From Saposhnikovia divaricata (lineage: Eukaryota; Streptophyta; Magnoliopsida; Apiales; Apiaceae): a DNA stretch of 64,000 nt. The stretch is from assembly GCA_036435485.1 (NCBI GenBank), contig CM071595.1, forward strand, positions 9,414,001 through 9,478,000, given 5' to 3'. The translations under genes and the position numbers were made by a program. Of this stretch, positions 23,092 through 35,149 are shown one piece after another. Under the pieces are notes generated by a model that searched no databases, was not told the DNA's origin, and saw only the letters and a program-made list of their open reading frames with translations. Within the stretch, counting starts at the first letter, position 1, and every line of letters begins with the position of its first letter.

Positions 23092-26000
23092 TTACAGTCT
23101 GCTTGGCAAAAGCTGAGTATGAGAAATAACTTCTGATCTTACCTGGTCCCTTCTTAATTTTCCTGTAGTTGTCAATGGTAATGATTTTGTCCATATAATA
23201 CAATATTTAGGTACTTTGAACCTGTGGAAAGGTAGAAGAAAGGCATAACATGATTAGTAGTGTAATTACAGTTAAAAAATTTGTGAGCAGAAACAAATAT
23301 TGACTAGATTCAAGTTTCGCATGCCCCTCCAGATATAGAGGAAGTTCTAGAGAGATACCCTGTTAAATTCTTGTCTTTGCAGAAGTTCTGGAGTATCTCA
23401 CTGGACAGGCATTGATAATTGTCTTTAGATGAGGGTTTTGAACTATAATCGGCCCATGTCCACGTAGGTTTTATTTGAATACAGGCGACTACTGTTTCTG
23501 TGAGGCGTGTGTCTGGGAGTCCAACAACAACAGCACGGGCAACTCCAGGATGTTTTGATAGGACAGCTTCTACCTAAAAAAGTTAATAATAAATGAAATG
23601 GGAGAATTTGAGCATCTCAGAAGGTCTTTTAGATTTCTTATTTACGTTAATTGAAGTATTCGATACCGTTTCATGCAGCATGCAAAGCAAGAACACAAGT
23701 GAAAGTGAAAATTTTATGCTTACCTCTTCAGGGTAAACATTTTCTCCTCCGCTCTTAATCCTCCCATTTGTTCGCCCAATGAGCCAGACATTTCCATCAT
23801 TGTCTAGTCTCCCTATGTCACCTGTATTAAACCAACCTTCATTACCAGGAACAGATTCTTTAGCTGGTATTTGACCCCAATAACCAAGCATCATGTGGGG
23901 ACCCCTTACTAATATTCGTCCAGCATGAGAAACATCTGGAGAATTAATCTCGAGTTCAACATGTGGAGCAGTCTTTCCAACGCAAACACCCCGTTGTTCA
24001 TGCAAAATCGATTTTGCTTCTTCGTTCATTAAGGACCGGGCAGAATTTTCTTTCGTGAAATCATAGAGGGTCATAAAGGTAATAGAAGAACACGCCTCTG
24101 TCATGCCTGCAGATAAAACTTTGATAACTCATATACTAGAAACATATGGTTTTGGTCCGGATGACGTCTAATTTAAGACTGCCAATGAAGTAAAACGTGA
24201 TGGGGGTTGAGTTGGCACAGTGGTAAGTGCTCAATCCGTGAACCGTGAGGTCACGGGTTCGACTCCTGCCGGGGGTCAAAAACCGGAAACAATCTCTCTA
24301 CTTTGTGTAGGGGCATGATTGCGTACATCCTACCCCCCTCAGACCCTGCTCATGCGGGATATACTGAGTACGTTGAGTTGTTGTGTTGTGTTGTAATGAA
24401 GTAAAACGTGATATGGATAAGGAAGGTTAGTGTACATCCAGAGCACTACACTAATTTCTAGAGCAACTCTGGTCTTTTTTTTTTTTATATAAGAATTGCT
24501 CTGGAAATGAGGATAATGCTTTGGATTTTCTACAAGGTGGTGCCAATTAAAATGTTAACTTCATAGAAGGATTAAACTTTGTTTGTCATATTCATAGCTA
24601 GTCATCTTCCCATTTTTCTGGTGTCATTCAAAATCATATGATCTGAGAATAACCGTACTAAACAAGTGGTGAACAGATTTTTGGTAAATTGAACATTGGG
24701 TTTTTGTTCATTACGCTTAGATCTCGTCAAGAAGAGTAACTTGGATAATTACCAAACCGGGAGAAATCAAAAGGCTTATCTTCACTATTCATTTCCATCT
24801 GAAAACTAAGCACAACTTCTCAAACAGCAGGTTGACAAGAGCATATTTGCAGAGAGCAAATTTTCCTTCAAGTGATACCTCATATGTTTTGCTTAAATAG
24901 AATTCTAGCAAAAGTTGCACACCAAATAGGATGAAATTCTCTGTTTTTCTCACCTAATCCCTCGACTTTTTGTGACACTACGAAACTCAGTTCTTGGTTA
25001 TTAACTAATTTCCTTTGGCTGAGAACATCAGATTAATATAAAAAAACTGGAGAACTGGAAGAAAGCTCACCATAGGCAGAGAGAATTTTTGATCTTGGGA
25101 AAACTTGGATTGCATCTTTGAGTAGCTCAACTGAAAGGCTCCCACCTCCATTTAAAATTTTATTTACAGATAATAATCTGTCCCATGTTTCTGTCGTCCT
25201 GCCAGAAGCTTCCGATATGACCATATATACAATCAACACAAGTGTGGAAATTGAATTGTCCGATTAGGAGAAGAAAGAAACCAAGGCAACAAAATGGAGT
25301 ACATAACCATCTTTTGACTTCAGCCAGAGGCTGTAACAAAATGTGATTTAAATATGAAAATCTTCAAGTTCAACATCATGTATAAAACATTAGCTTCCCA
25401 AAAAAGACCTTATTATCTGCATACCTGATTACAGAGACCATGTCAGCCAGCATTGCAGGGACAGTTATAAGGGAAGTCACTTCATGTTGGTCGATTGCTT
25501 CAAGAGCCAACCTAGCTTCAAACTTGGGCATCAGAACATGACAACCACCTACCATTAGCATGGCCAGGGCTGATGATAATCCACCAATGTGGCACAATGG
25601 AGCAGTATGGAGATATACCTGCAAAAATGTGTGCGAGTAAACAAAAGTCTCATTTTTCTTAACCTTTATTAAGTCAGCAACATTTACCAAATTCACTGTA
25701 TTCTTTCAGATTTGATCTTCACTTACAGCATAGTAATGATTTGCTTCTTTTCTAATTTTATTTTGAAAATAAAACATTTATGAAAATAGGCATACATCAT
25801 TCTCACCGTAACCAACAGCTGCTATCTTTGCTAGGGATTGTACAATAAAAGCTGAATGGCCTAGAGTAACTCCTTTTGGCCTTCCAGTGGTTCCTATAGG
25901 AAGGGATTGAGATTAAAAATTTAGAAAAATGCATTTTAGAAGGTAAAAGAAGAGATCTCTTTAGACTTGTAAAAGAAGTGACCCCAGGAATATAAAAGGC

Positions 26001-27510
26001 AAAGTCAATAATTTTTTTTACCTGAAGTGAAGCATATAATGGCAGCACCGTTGGGTTCCCAGATGTAATTTAGTGATTGTGATTTCATGCATGACTTCTT
26101 GAGCATTTCCGTAGTTAACACTAGAAAAGAAGCCATCCTGAGTAAAAATTCAAGTACAAAAGTAAAAAGTGCATATTGCATTGTAAGATCTTTTCATATT
26201 CATGTTAAAGTTAGATTAAGATAAATACTGTTTGTAGTGATATCAAGCTCTCCAGGGTGATCTATCAGAACATGCCACCGTAGAGAAGAGATAGAATTCG
26301 CTGGAAACTTTGAGTGCCAATAACTACAATTTACATCCGTCACTAGTAATACTGGTCTCACAACTTCCATCGCTGATTTTGCCTCTTCCAAGCTCTGCAG
26401 ACAGGAAAAGCTATTACGAGATACTACAACAGCTAGAGCAAGTAATGCACATTACGAATATTAGACAGGAAAAGCTATTACGAGATACTACAACAGCTAG
26501 AGCAAGTAATGCACATTACGAATATTAGTAACATGTATACAAGCCAACCATGTAAAGTGTCTAAACGTAGTACAAACAGGTGGAACAGCAGCAAAAACGA
26601 TATTTGATCAAATACAATCCTAGACCATTTCTCTGTTCTTCATTTCGTGTAGTGACTTCCAGCCTTCTAGGTAACTTCAACTTATCTTTGTAACAAATTC
26701 CCAGGTTTCAAAATTTCATTCTTACTGAAATTTCTTGATGAAATTGAACACCATTATTCTTTATCGAAAAAAATGAATCTACCACTCCGTTTCCAGAAAA
26801 TTTAGGAAGTCATTAGTCACGGTACAAGCTAATTAACCATAAAAAAGCACCATTAGTATTACACTGCTACAAATCACTAGTCTCAGTAATACAAATAATT
26901 TGTTTGTAATTTCTGAACTAAATAATTTTATTTTTGATATTTATACACACTCACACACCCACCTTGTTTTGACGAGGTTCGAATCCTCGACATCCCGTAA
27001 AGGAAGCGAGGAAAATACCGCTACACCAAAAGATGAGAGGTAACTAAATTAAATTTACCTAAACAAAACAAAGAACTATATTTATAAACCGCTACGAAAT
27101 GCATACCCATCTGTAATTGAGAGGAGCACAGATTCCTCCAACATAAGTAACAGCCAGTAACCATTCCATATAAAAATCACTGAAAATACACAAAACTGAA
27201 ACAGTCTAAAAACTTAAATACATGTTAAAAACAAAAGCATAAAAAATATTAGAATAAACAATCTTGAAACTTGAGAAACAATTTATCATTTCATAATACA
27301 TGCATACCTATTAAGTGCAGAAATGGCAACTACATCACCAGGCTTAAGGCCAACAACTTCAACAAGTCCACGTGCCAAACTAAGAACATTTTCGACGAAT
27401 TTCTCTCCGGTTTTGCGTCGAGTTCCTGAGATAATTACGGTGGCATTGCGATGGACAGTTGAAATGCGTGTCAAGCATTGACAAATATGTGCTTGTGAGT
27501 AAGTACTCAT
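23092..27510 (-). CDS. AAE14: 2-succinylbenzoate-CoA ligase (acyl-activating enzyme 14), 562 aa, ten exons
   Basis: Exons (minus): 27510-27308, 27179-27107, 26394-26229, 26120-26022, 25893-25796, 25618-25425, 25198-25071, 24106-23724, 23573-23359 and 23221-23092. All use GT-AG sites and sum to 1689 nt. The protein resembles Arabidopsis AAE14 along its whole length, starting with the N-terminal HICQCLTR. It has the AMP-binding loop TSGTTGRPKG (about 179-188), GMTEACS (321-327), TGD (415-417), the hinge region GRTNGRIKSGGENVYPEE and the adenylation lysine in TTTGK (Lys541). The enzyme activates o-succinylbenzoate to its CoA ester in phylloquinone (vitamin K1) synthesis. It ends in SRL, a peroxisomal PTS1-type tripeptide. 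Intron 7 holds a SINE, and intron 2 a 64-bp duplication and a SINE relic. The frame is intact. Confidence 0.95.
24202..24394 (+). mobile_element. tRNA-derived SINE in AAE14 intron 7
   Basis: It begins GGGGGTTGAGTTGGCACAGT, an A-box-like start, has a B-box-like GGGTTCGACTCC near 24257, and ends in a TTGTTGTGTTGTGTTGT tail. The 18-bp sequence AATGAAGTAAAACGTGAT is perfectly duplicated at 24184-24201 and 24395-24412. It resembles the Au-type plant SINE. It lies antisense to AAE14. Confidence 0.92.
26399..26526. repeat. 64-bp tandem duplication at an intron acceptor
   Basis: The unit starting AGACAGGAAAAGCTATTACG occurs twice without visible mismatch (26399-26462 and 26463-26526). Its first copy abuts the acceptor of AAE14 exon 3, so the acceptor's polypyrimidine tract is duplicated. 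Confidence 0.9.
26940..27038 (-). mobile_element. SINE relic in AAE14 intron 2
   Basis: On the minus strand TGGTGTAGCGGTA (A-box-like) is followed by GGATTCGAACCTCG (B-box-like) and a GGTGTGTGAGTGTGT tail. No target duplication was found, so this is an old copy. Confidence 0.6.
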
Positions 27511-27965
27511 CTCAAAATTTTGTGGGTTTTACATGAAAGACTTTAGAGTTAGAGAAAAAAAGAGGTTTGAAAAAAACAGAGTATCTGCGGAGTGAGTGAT
27601 GAGAGTTAGAGATCGGCTATATTGTTATCTTATCCACTATCCACTAAAATCTATACAACTGAGTTCTTGTCTAGTATCATCTTGTACCAAACAAAATAAA
27701 GATTAAGACATGATATGCTAAATAATTTACAGTAAAATTATAAAAAAAATATATAAATGTAATAAAAATAATTTCTACCAAAAATTCAATGGATTTCACG
27801 AGGTCATCCTCAAAAAACTACCCGAAATTTAAAAAAAATCTTATATAAATGTGCAGGGAACAATTGTAGTTACAAAAAAAATTTTACTTACAAAAATACA
27901 ATATCATTTTTACACTAAAAAGTTTAAACCAAGGTAACTCGGAGGAAATTTTATTAAATGTAATT

Positions 27966-28442
27966 TATTCCTCCCTCGGTCCCAATTTGAATACCCTTTT
28001 TGACCTTTTTAATGGTTAAATAGATCAATTTTTGATTAAAAATTAAAAATTATTTAATTATTATTTTTAAAAACCGAAAGCAACATTTTAAAATAGATTA
28101 CGTGTACTTTTTAATGATATACTACCTTCGTCCTAAAAAGAATGCTCCTCTGACTTTTTCACGCATTTCAATGCGCTTGGTTGAGGTACTTGTAAATAAT
28201 TTTTTCAATTTTTTTTTTGTTTCGTACTAAGATATAGAAAAAATATTACTTATGAGTACCTCAATCGAACATATTGAAATACGTGAAAAAATTGTGGTTC
28301 ATACTTCTTGGGACAGAAAAAATAATTTTTTTTTTTAATTTTTAAATTATATAATAATACATATAAATTTTAGTCAAACTTTAAACTTTAATCCATTTAA
28401 CCAATCAATTAAAGAGAACATGGGATGTGGGACGCAAGAGTA
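27966..28442. mobile_element. Stowaway-like MITE with a nested MITE
   Basis: The left end TATTCCTCCCTCGGTCCCAA pairs loosely with the right end GGGACGCAAGAGTA. It is interrupted at 28120-28324 by a second element. Ends are diverged, so the outer call is moderate. Confidence 0.5.
28120..28324. mobile_element. Inner Stowaway-like MITE with long inverted repeats
   Basis: TA-flanked. The left arm (CTACCTTCGTCCTAAAAAG, then CACGCATTTCAATGCG and GGTACTTGTAAATAAT) is mirrored by the right arm (ATTACTTATGAGTACC, ATATTGAAATACGTG, CTTGGGACAG). The arms cover most of the 205 bp. A relative lies at 33258-33444. Confidence 0.65.
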
Positions 28443-28655
28443 TTACTGTTCTTGTTTTTTCTCTATTCTGTATGTAAAAGATGTGGCTGCTCTATGATTA
28501 GAATTCATGTGGGTCCCGGAATTCAATGCGTTGACTTACTACTACATACGTAATTTGCAATTGCACAACTTAATACTTTGAAAAGTAATAGTCCATGAAC
28601 TGTCAATCTTTTGCTCCTCTGGTATGTTAATGTAAAAAAAACAGGACATTTCGAA

Positions 28656-31075
28656 ATGGCAGAGGCAATCGTGTCGATAGTTGTCGAAAGGCTAAGTGAT
28701 TTACTGATTCAAGAAGCTCAACTTCTTGATGGTGTCAGTGATCAGATAAAACAAGTTGTTGTTAAGCTCAGGTTGATGATGACATTTTTAAGAGATGCTG
28801 ATTCGAGGACCGATGAATACAGAGTCGGAATTTTGGTTGCACGAAGTACGAGAGCTAGCGTATGATGTCGAAAATGTAGTCGAGACTTTTCTCCTAAAAG
28901 CTTTGTCTGGAGAAAGACAGAGAAAACAAGGAGGAATGAAGAATATAGTTAAGAGATCAGTTTGTGTTCTTGATGACTATGTCTGTGATCACAAGTTTGA
29001 TAGAGAGATTAAACGTTTACAGACGAGGATGTCGGAAGTAACCAATTCTTTTGGTGATTATAGTATTGCATCTATATCACAAGGCCAGGGAGCATCAAGT
29101 TCTTCAAACAATAAACAGGGTAAGCTTAAGCGATTTTACTCTCATGTAGTTGTTTAGCCAGAGTTATTTGTTGGATTTGAAGGTGATGTTGAAAGGTTGG
29201 TGGGAATTTTATATACTATTACTATCGCGCAATATAGGGAATAATATCTTCTATAACATATCTCAATGATCATACTGGTATACAATTCATCCCTCTGCTA
29301 CAAGTCCAATATAACGTGCTTTATGTTTGTATCACTGATCCTGGCTGATTTATCTCATAATTTTGGTCTTTTGGGTATTGGTTATATAGATGTAAGCTCT
29401 ATTGAAGAGATGGAGGAGTTAGGAAGAAAACTAGTGAAAGAATGTGCAGGGCTTCCATTAGCTATCGTAGTGCTTGGTGGAATTCTAGTGACAAAACCAA
29501 GCTTCATAGAGTGGGAGAAGGTATATTATGATAGCCTATCAAGCCTAAAGAAGGGCAAAGGATTGGGAGAAGCACATCAAAGAGAAGTATTTCATATTTT
29601 AAACTGGAGTTATTGTGATTTGCCCACTCAACTGAAGCCATGCTTTCTATATATGGGTAAGTTTAGAGAAGATGAAGAGATAGAAGCAGAGACTCTCTAT
29701 CAATTATGGATTGCAGAAGGCATCGTACTGTCAAGTGACAAAAGAGAAGCAGAAACACTGATGGAAGTGGCTGAATCTTACTTGGCAGAACTGGTGCACA
29801 AGAGTATGGTTCAAGCAAATTTTGAAGAAGTAGAATCATCGCTTAGAAAGTTCAAATCTTGTCGTCTTCATGACCTTATGAGAGACCTATCTATATCTCA
29901 AGCAGAACATGAAGAATTTTTCAAGGTTATTGATCTTCGAAAAGGAGAAAGTTATTATCTCAGTAAATCACTGGATACCTTATCAGGCACTCGACGGTTT
30001 GTAAACTACTTGGATGGCAGAAATGCAAGTGTTGAAGCTATTCCCCTCCATGTTAACAAAGGCAATACACGACGTTTACGATCAGTCTTATAATTTGATG
30101 AGTTTCATAATGCAAGTTTGGTAGCATCAACTTTCGTATCACATATTGCAGATTTCAAGTTACTAAGAGTTTTAGCCTTAGAAGGAGTGAAGTTTGACAA
30201 ACAAAGTTTATCTGGTGGTTTATCTGGTGGTTTTTATCGAAACAAACAAAGTTAGAAGTAAAGTTAAAATAAGATTTGAGGGGTTAACAAATTTTGAAAA
30301 CCTGGAGAACTTTGATCCTAGTTGGTGTGGTGTGAAGGATCTGTCAGCATTGACCAATCTTCGTAAATTAACCATGCGCGTGGAGGGAAATTACGATGAC
30401 ACTGAAGAGATGGCGAGATACTTAACAGACATAGCCTCGGCTTCATCTTTTTCATCTCTCCGTTATTTTTCCCTCTACATTATTAAATGTGATCTTAAGC
30501 GAAATGGTCCTTCTGTACTGAGACAACTCTTTTGTGACCATTGTTTCAACATCGATCCATTGTTTGTACATCGATTATTTATATACGGTGCGATTTCCGA
30601 GTTATCAATGTTAAGTAACCAGCAGATGTTTCATCCTGGAAATAATCATCCAAATTTTTTTTCTAGTCGTATCACCACCTTAGCTTTATGGTACTCTTTA
30701 CTTAAGGAAGACCCAATGCCAGTACTAGAGAAGGTTCCTACGTTGCGTAACCTGAGGTTAGATAAGAACTCCTTTTTGGGGAAGGAGATGGTTTGCTCTG
30801 GCACAGGTTTCCCCCAACTCACAAGTCTTGCACTGTGGAACCTTGACAACTTTGAAAAATGGAGGGTGTACCCAGGATGCATGCCTAAGCTCTCCTGCTT
30901 GGAAATTGGAAGAAATTGCAAGTTAGTGGAGCTCCCAGAAGAATTAAAATTCTTCAACGCTCTTCAAGAGTTAGAGTTAGTAGACATGCCTGCTGATTTC
31001 TGTAGTAGGCTTCAAGGACCCGATTTTTACAAAATTGCTCATGTCTCTTCCCTAAGAATCGACGATGTTATATAA
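28656..31075 (+). pseudogene. CC-NBS-LRR gene lacking its NB-ARC core
   Basis: It begins MAEAIVSIVV and has the coiled coil, with a frameshift near 28830-28845 just before ELAYDVENVVETF, and a stop (TAG) at about 29156. The P-loop, kinase-2 and RNBS-B segment is gone: within about 200 bp the sequence jumps to an acceptor at 29389 and the second exon with CAGLPLAIV, CFLYMG and LHDLMRDL. A stop at 30091 and a deletion of several LRRs near 30230 follow. The C-terminal LRR frame then runs to 31075. Each disruption is judged against the intact copy at 47.4-50.7 kb. Without a nucleotide-binding core it cannot act as a normal NLR. Confidence 0.88.
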
Positions 31076-31630
31076 ACGGTGAATAGGTTTGGAGCACTGG
31101 TATCAGCACTGCTGTTCAAAAGTAGAAAAGCGGTTCCTTTCCCACTAGAAAACGTAGCTGAGAGTTAGGTTTGTTAAGCTAATATGTGCTTAAATTACAG
31201 TTTTGTCAAGCTGATTCATTCACTTGTTTGTGGCTTCAACTGTTAGTAAGCCCAACTTTGTTGCCATCTTGTTTATACAGTGTAAATTTTCGTATTTGTT
31301 TATACAGTGTAAACACGAAAATTTTCGTATTCAGCTAAATTTTGATGCAGCTCTAAATGCTGCTGCAACTATATAAACTACCTCCGTCACTGCATAGGAC
31401 CTTTGCTTATCGCTAATTAATGTTTTGTAAGAAATAAAAATAGGGTAGATTTGGCCCTCCCTCACCTTAAGGCACTAAATAGCCTAATTTTTATTGGTTA
31501 GAACAAAACAGGGAAGGGGAATGAATAAAATGAAAAAAATTGTGAGAAATTTTTTAGTAGAATAAATGATGTAAGAGAGAAGACAGCAACAATATAAGTA
31601 AATAGTAATTGAGGACAAGGCCATCTTTGA
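31076..31630. other. Spacer after the second NLR
   Basis: Includes a small hairpin around 31285-31325 (TGTTTATACAGTGTAAA repeated, with CGAAAATTTTCG). No gene is seen. Confidence 0.4.
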
Positions 31631-31634
31631 TAAG

Positions 31635-32230
31635 TAATTTATCATTTCTTTAACATCCTGATAGGCACCTCTTACTGTCAGCTTTAGTTTCTGAATACTG
31701 ATTAATTTCGGTAGATCCTTAACCTCACACCATTTAGTATCAAAGTTCTCCAATGTCTCTAAGTTGCTCAACCCATTAAACCGTACTTTTGAATTCAAGA
31801 ACCACTCAAATCTGGAAGGTAAATACAAATGCCTTAGATGTCCCATATCTATCTTTGTCGGAGTACTTAATGACTGCCATGGTGGAAAATACATTGAATT
31901 TTTTGGTAAAAAACGTGTATTTCAGGACACGCAAGCCTGCCTGGAGTTCTACCAGGACCGGCCGACCAGCCCCATGGTCAACACCGACATGTAAATCATG
32001 CTAACCGTGCGGTAAGACTCAGTGGCTGGGCTTCCCTGCGATACGCAAGATACACCACACCCTGTCTTGATCAAAGTTTCCACTGTCTCTCCAACACGGC
32101 TACACGCAGGGGGCGGGTGAGGTTCGAACCCATGACCCTTTGGATCAACGCTAGGCCTCGTTTCCACTGAGGCAGCTCTCACGCTCTACCTTGAATTTTT
32201 TCGCGAGTCAAGTTTGAGACTTTGTAGTTA
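31635..32230 (-). pseudogene. NLR LRR fragment, split by a SINE
   Basis: On the minus strand it reads LQSLKLD, then the SINE, then MYFPPWQS, HLRHLYLP, LSNLETLENFDTKWCEVKDLPKL and a terminal EMINYLS segment. These match the mid-LRR region of the intact CNL. There is a frame break in the YFPPWQS-HLRHL stretch. It is inverted relative to its neighbours. Confidence 0.8.
31905..32190 (-). mobile_element. tRNA-derived SINE inserted in the LRR fragment
   Basis: The 11-bp TTGAATTTTTT is duplicated at 31894-31904 and 32191-32201. On the minus strand the element starts GGTAGAGCGTGAGAGCTGCC, has TCAGTGGAAACG and the B-box-like GGGTTCGAACCTC, and continues for about 286 bp. Removing it reconnects the LRR reading of the host fragment. 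This family differs from the 193-bp SINE in AAE14. Confidence 0.85.
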
Positions 32231-32299
32231 TGAATCAGAGTACTTATAAATCAGTTTCTTCTGAGAAGTACTCCACCACCAACTGTCATCATACTTTTC

Positions 32300-33095
32300 C
32301 GATTTCAGGTTACTAAGCGTTTTTGCTTTGGAAGAAGTTAAGTTTGATAGACAGACTGTTTCAGGTACACTTTTTCATAATATTCTTGGAATTGTACTTG
32401 GATGACTTGTTTACTTGCGATATCTTAGTACAAGGAAAACAAATTATTGATTTTTCCATCAATACAAAAGTTGGTGCTACTACAAACCCTCAAATTAGAT
32501 ACATTAAGAGAAATATTTTTTTAGACCGTGGTTGTCAAGAAATATTCTGGTCAAGTTGGGACATTTGCGGCATTTGTATTTACCAAGTGAAGTAGGTGGC
32601 AACTTAAGGAAGAATTTTAAACTACGGTTTAATGGGTTGAGCAACTTAGACAAACTGGAAAACTTCAACACCAAATGGTGTGAAGTCAAGGATCTACCCA
32701 AATTCAGCAGTCTTCAGAAACTAAAACTTGAAGTTGATTTTGATGATGATGCAGAAGAGATATTGAAATATTTGAGCAATACAGCCTTGCCATCATATCC
32801 AAATCTCCGGTTTTTGGCCCTTTCAATAGTTTCATCAGATCTAGCATTACCTAGTGGTTCAGATACATTGACACAGTTTTTATGGGATCATAAGGTCCAC
32901 CTTCAAATTTTAGATATACTTGGTCCACTTCCGGAGATGGCTCAATTATTTTGATGAGCAGCTACAACTTGTTAAATGTTAATAACACACATATTGATGT
33001 ACCTCACTTCCCTTCAAACATTATGGTTACACGAAATGCCTTCAGATTTCTACAAAAGGACCCGACTTATACAAAGTTGTACAGGCTGCATAAAT
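32300..33095 (+). pseudogene. NLR LRR fragment, plus strand
   Basis: It starts with a FRLLSVFALEEVKFDRQTVSGTLF-like stretch (in pieces), then IFPSIQKLVLLQTLKLD, a stop and frame changes. A clean run follows, GHLRHLYLPSE to LGPLPEMAQLF (about 32545-32954), and traces of the C-terminal end (YTKLY) reach about 33090. There is no N-terminal half. Several frame breaks make it a relic. Confidence 0.82.
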
Positions 33096-33257
33096 AGTTT
33101 TCTGGAAATCTGCGATGTGTTACTTTACATCTGCTAAAAAGAGAAAACAGCGACTCTTTTTTACAGTTAATCAGTTGTACCACAGTTTGATTACATGCTC
33201 TAAAGATTGAAAACATTAGACATGATTTACTAAATAATCTAATCCGGTAAAGCATGA

Positions 33258-33444
33258 TACTCTGTCTAGGCATTTCAATGTGCTCCCATCTGCTACTTGT
33301 GAATTATCTTTTTTTAATTTTTCTAGTATAAAAATATACAAAGCAAAAAAAAAATTAAAAATATTATTTATAAATACTCCACCCAAACACATTGAAATGC
33401 GTGTAAAAATAAATGGGTCAAAACAAAATGGGACGGAGGTAGTA
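33258..33444. mobile_element. Stowaway-like MITE with a damaged left end
   Basis: The right end reads GGGACGGAGGTAGTA. The arms share GCATTTCAATGTG and ACACATTGAAATGCG in opposite orientations. It is related to the element at 28120-28324, but the outer left arm is shortened. Confidence 0.6.
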
Positions 33445-34347
33445 TAATTAAAATAATTACGCCAACAAATTTATTTTATTTTTCGAAAAGCACCAAATTT
33501 TTTTAAGATACAAGCAACACCAAAATATATAAAAAATAATTACAGGCACACTAATTTCTTTCGCTATGATTTTATAAAATATCATTAAAAAATTTTATAG
33601 TGAAAATAAAGAAAAAGTATACCCATTACTGTCAAGGTGATTTTAATAAAGGCCCAAGTTAAAATTTCTTTTGTTTATTCTGTACTTTCGGTGTTTCTTT
33701 AGACCACAGATTATATTAATGTAGTCATGTAGAATACGGTGGCAATAGTCCATTTAAGTTCCATTTTAATATTTAGAGCCGCTTTCAGAGAAACCCCCGA
33801 GCTAGTAGTAATCGATAAACTATTTTATGTATTTTTTTTAATAAATAGGCTTATCTACTGAGTATCTGTTTGTATCTATTTTCAACAAATTTCGAAATGA
33901 GCGAGAATCGAATTCCAATAATAAAAAAAATATATTTTAAAAACATACTTATTTAATAATAACTATAATCTTACAGGACTGCAGGAGTTGATTTGATAAC
34001 ATGTCTTGTTTCTTCACTAGCTAAACCCACCATTACTATTACATGCATCTTATTTTAATAATCCTGCATGTCTCAGACGTGTCACAACATGGATAATCCA
34101 TCTGCATGTATACCAAGCCAAATCTATATTTTTCTCAAAATTAATCAAAATTTTCAATTTTTAACAAAAATCTAAATTTGAGAACTTATCGCTCGTTCAG
34201 GATGGAAGAATGCTATGATATCAAAAAAATGTTCCCATAAATTTTTCCCAATTGACGTGAGAGTACGGACGTGATAAAATAAGAATTTTTATTGATATAA
34301 TTAATGTGAATATACATTGTACAATTTTTACGATAAAAAACATGAAA
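33445..34347. other. AT-rich intergenic region
   Basis: No gene, RNA or clear transposon end is recognised. Confidence 0.5.
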
Positions 34348-34352
34348 ACATG

Positions 34353-34752
34353 TGATAAGATGATGACATCAGATGAAGTAAGCAATGATCAAGAGAAACA
34401 TGTGAACAACAATGAAGCTGAGCCACAAACTAATATTTCTCAGAAGTTAGTTACATAACAGAATGCCAGCTAATCAAGAACGAGTCACATCTCACATATA
34501 TACAACAAAGCTGTACTCATTTGTATTATCTAATTTTTAACTCTCACAATGTTTTCTCTGAGTCTCTCTCTCTCTCTCTCTCTCAATACAGTATGTAGTC
34601 TGAATCTAGTAGCTTGCACAGTAACTAGTGGTGAACTAATGGAGCTGATGTATTTGTTTCTTCATCTATAACGTTTGTAAGCTTTCTATGATTTCTGTAA
34701 TGAATTCTTCATATTTTTCTGTATTAGTTTGATGAGAATCATAATTGTTAGA
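34353..34752 (+). repeat. 5' LTR of the Copia element
   Basis: It starts TGATAAGATGATGACATC and ends ATAATTGTTAGA directly before the primer site. It contains a CT microsatellite near 34565-34585 that is shorter in the 3' LTR. Confidence 0.85.
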
Positions 34753-35149
34753 TGGTATCAAAGCATCCGAGTTACGATTCTGTGAATTCTTTCTTGATGA
34801 ATATATGTTTCCGCCATTAAAGCTCAGTTTTAAGAAATTTCTTAATATCTGATCATTTCTTTGTACTCAAAATTTGAGATATTTGTGATTCTCTATTTTT
34901 TCTTGAAGAAGTTAGTTACAGATCTATTATTGATCATCAATTTCTCAAAACACTTCTAGATTCTTGATTTTTCTTCAAAATCTTGTTAATTTTTCTTCGA
35001 TTGGTGAAATTTGTTAAAGAATCCATACATTTGATATCATTCTTGATCTCTTGATATTACTGATGGCTACACAAACTGTTGATCCATCGAAAGATCCTAC
35101 ATCTCCATATTTTTTACATCCATCTGATAATCCTGACATGAAACTAGTC

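Noticed and set aside
23341..23360. AAE14 ending by read-through past exon 9
   Set aside because: That reading loses the conserved C-terminus. A clear donor here and an acceptor at 23222 restore the normal end with TTTGK and SRL.
24202..24280. Possible tRNA gene
   Set aside because: A- and B-box-like sequences are present but no cloverleaf or acceptor stem closes. The unit has a tail and an 18-bp duplication, so it is a SINE.
32085..32190. Possible tRNA gene on the minus strand
   Set aside because: GGTTCGAACC is present, but the region is part of a 286-bp SINE with an 11-bp duplication.
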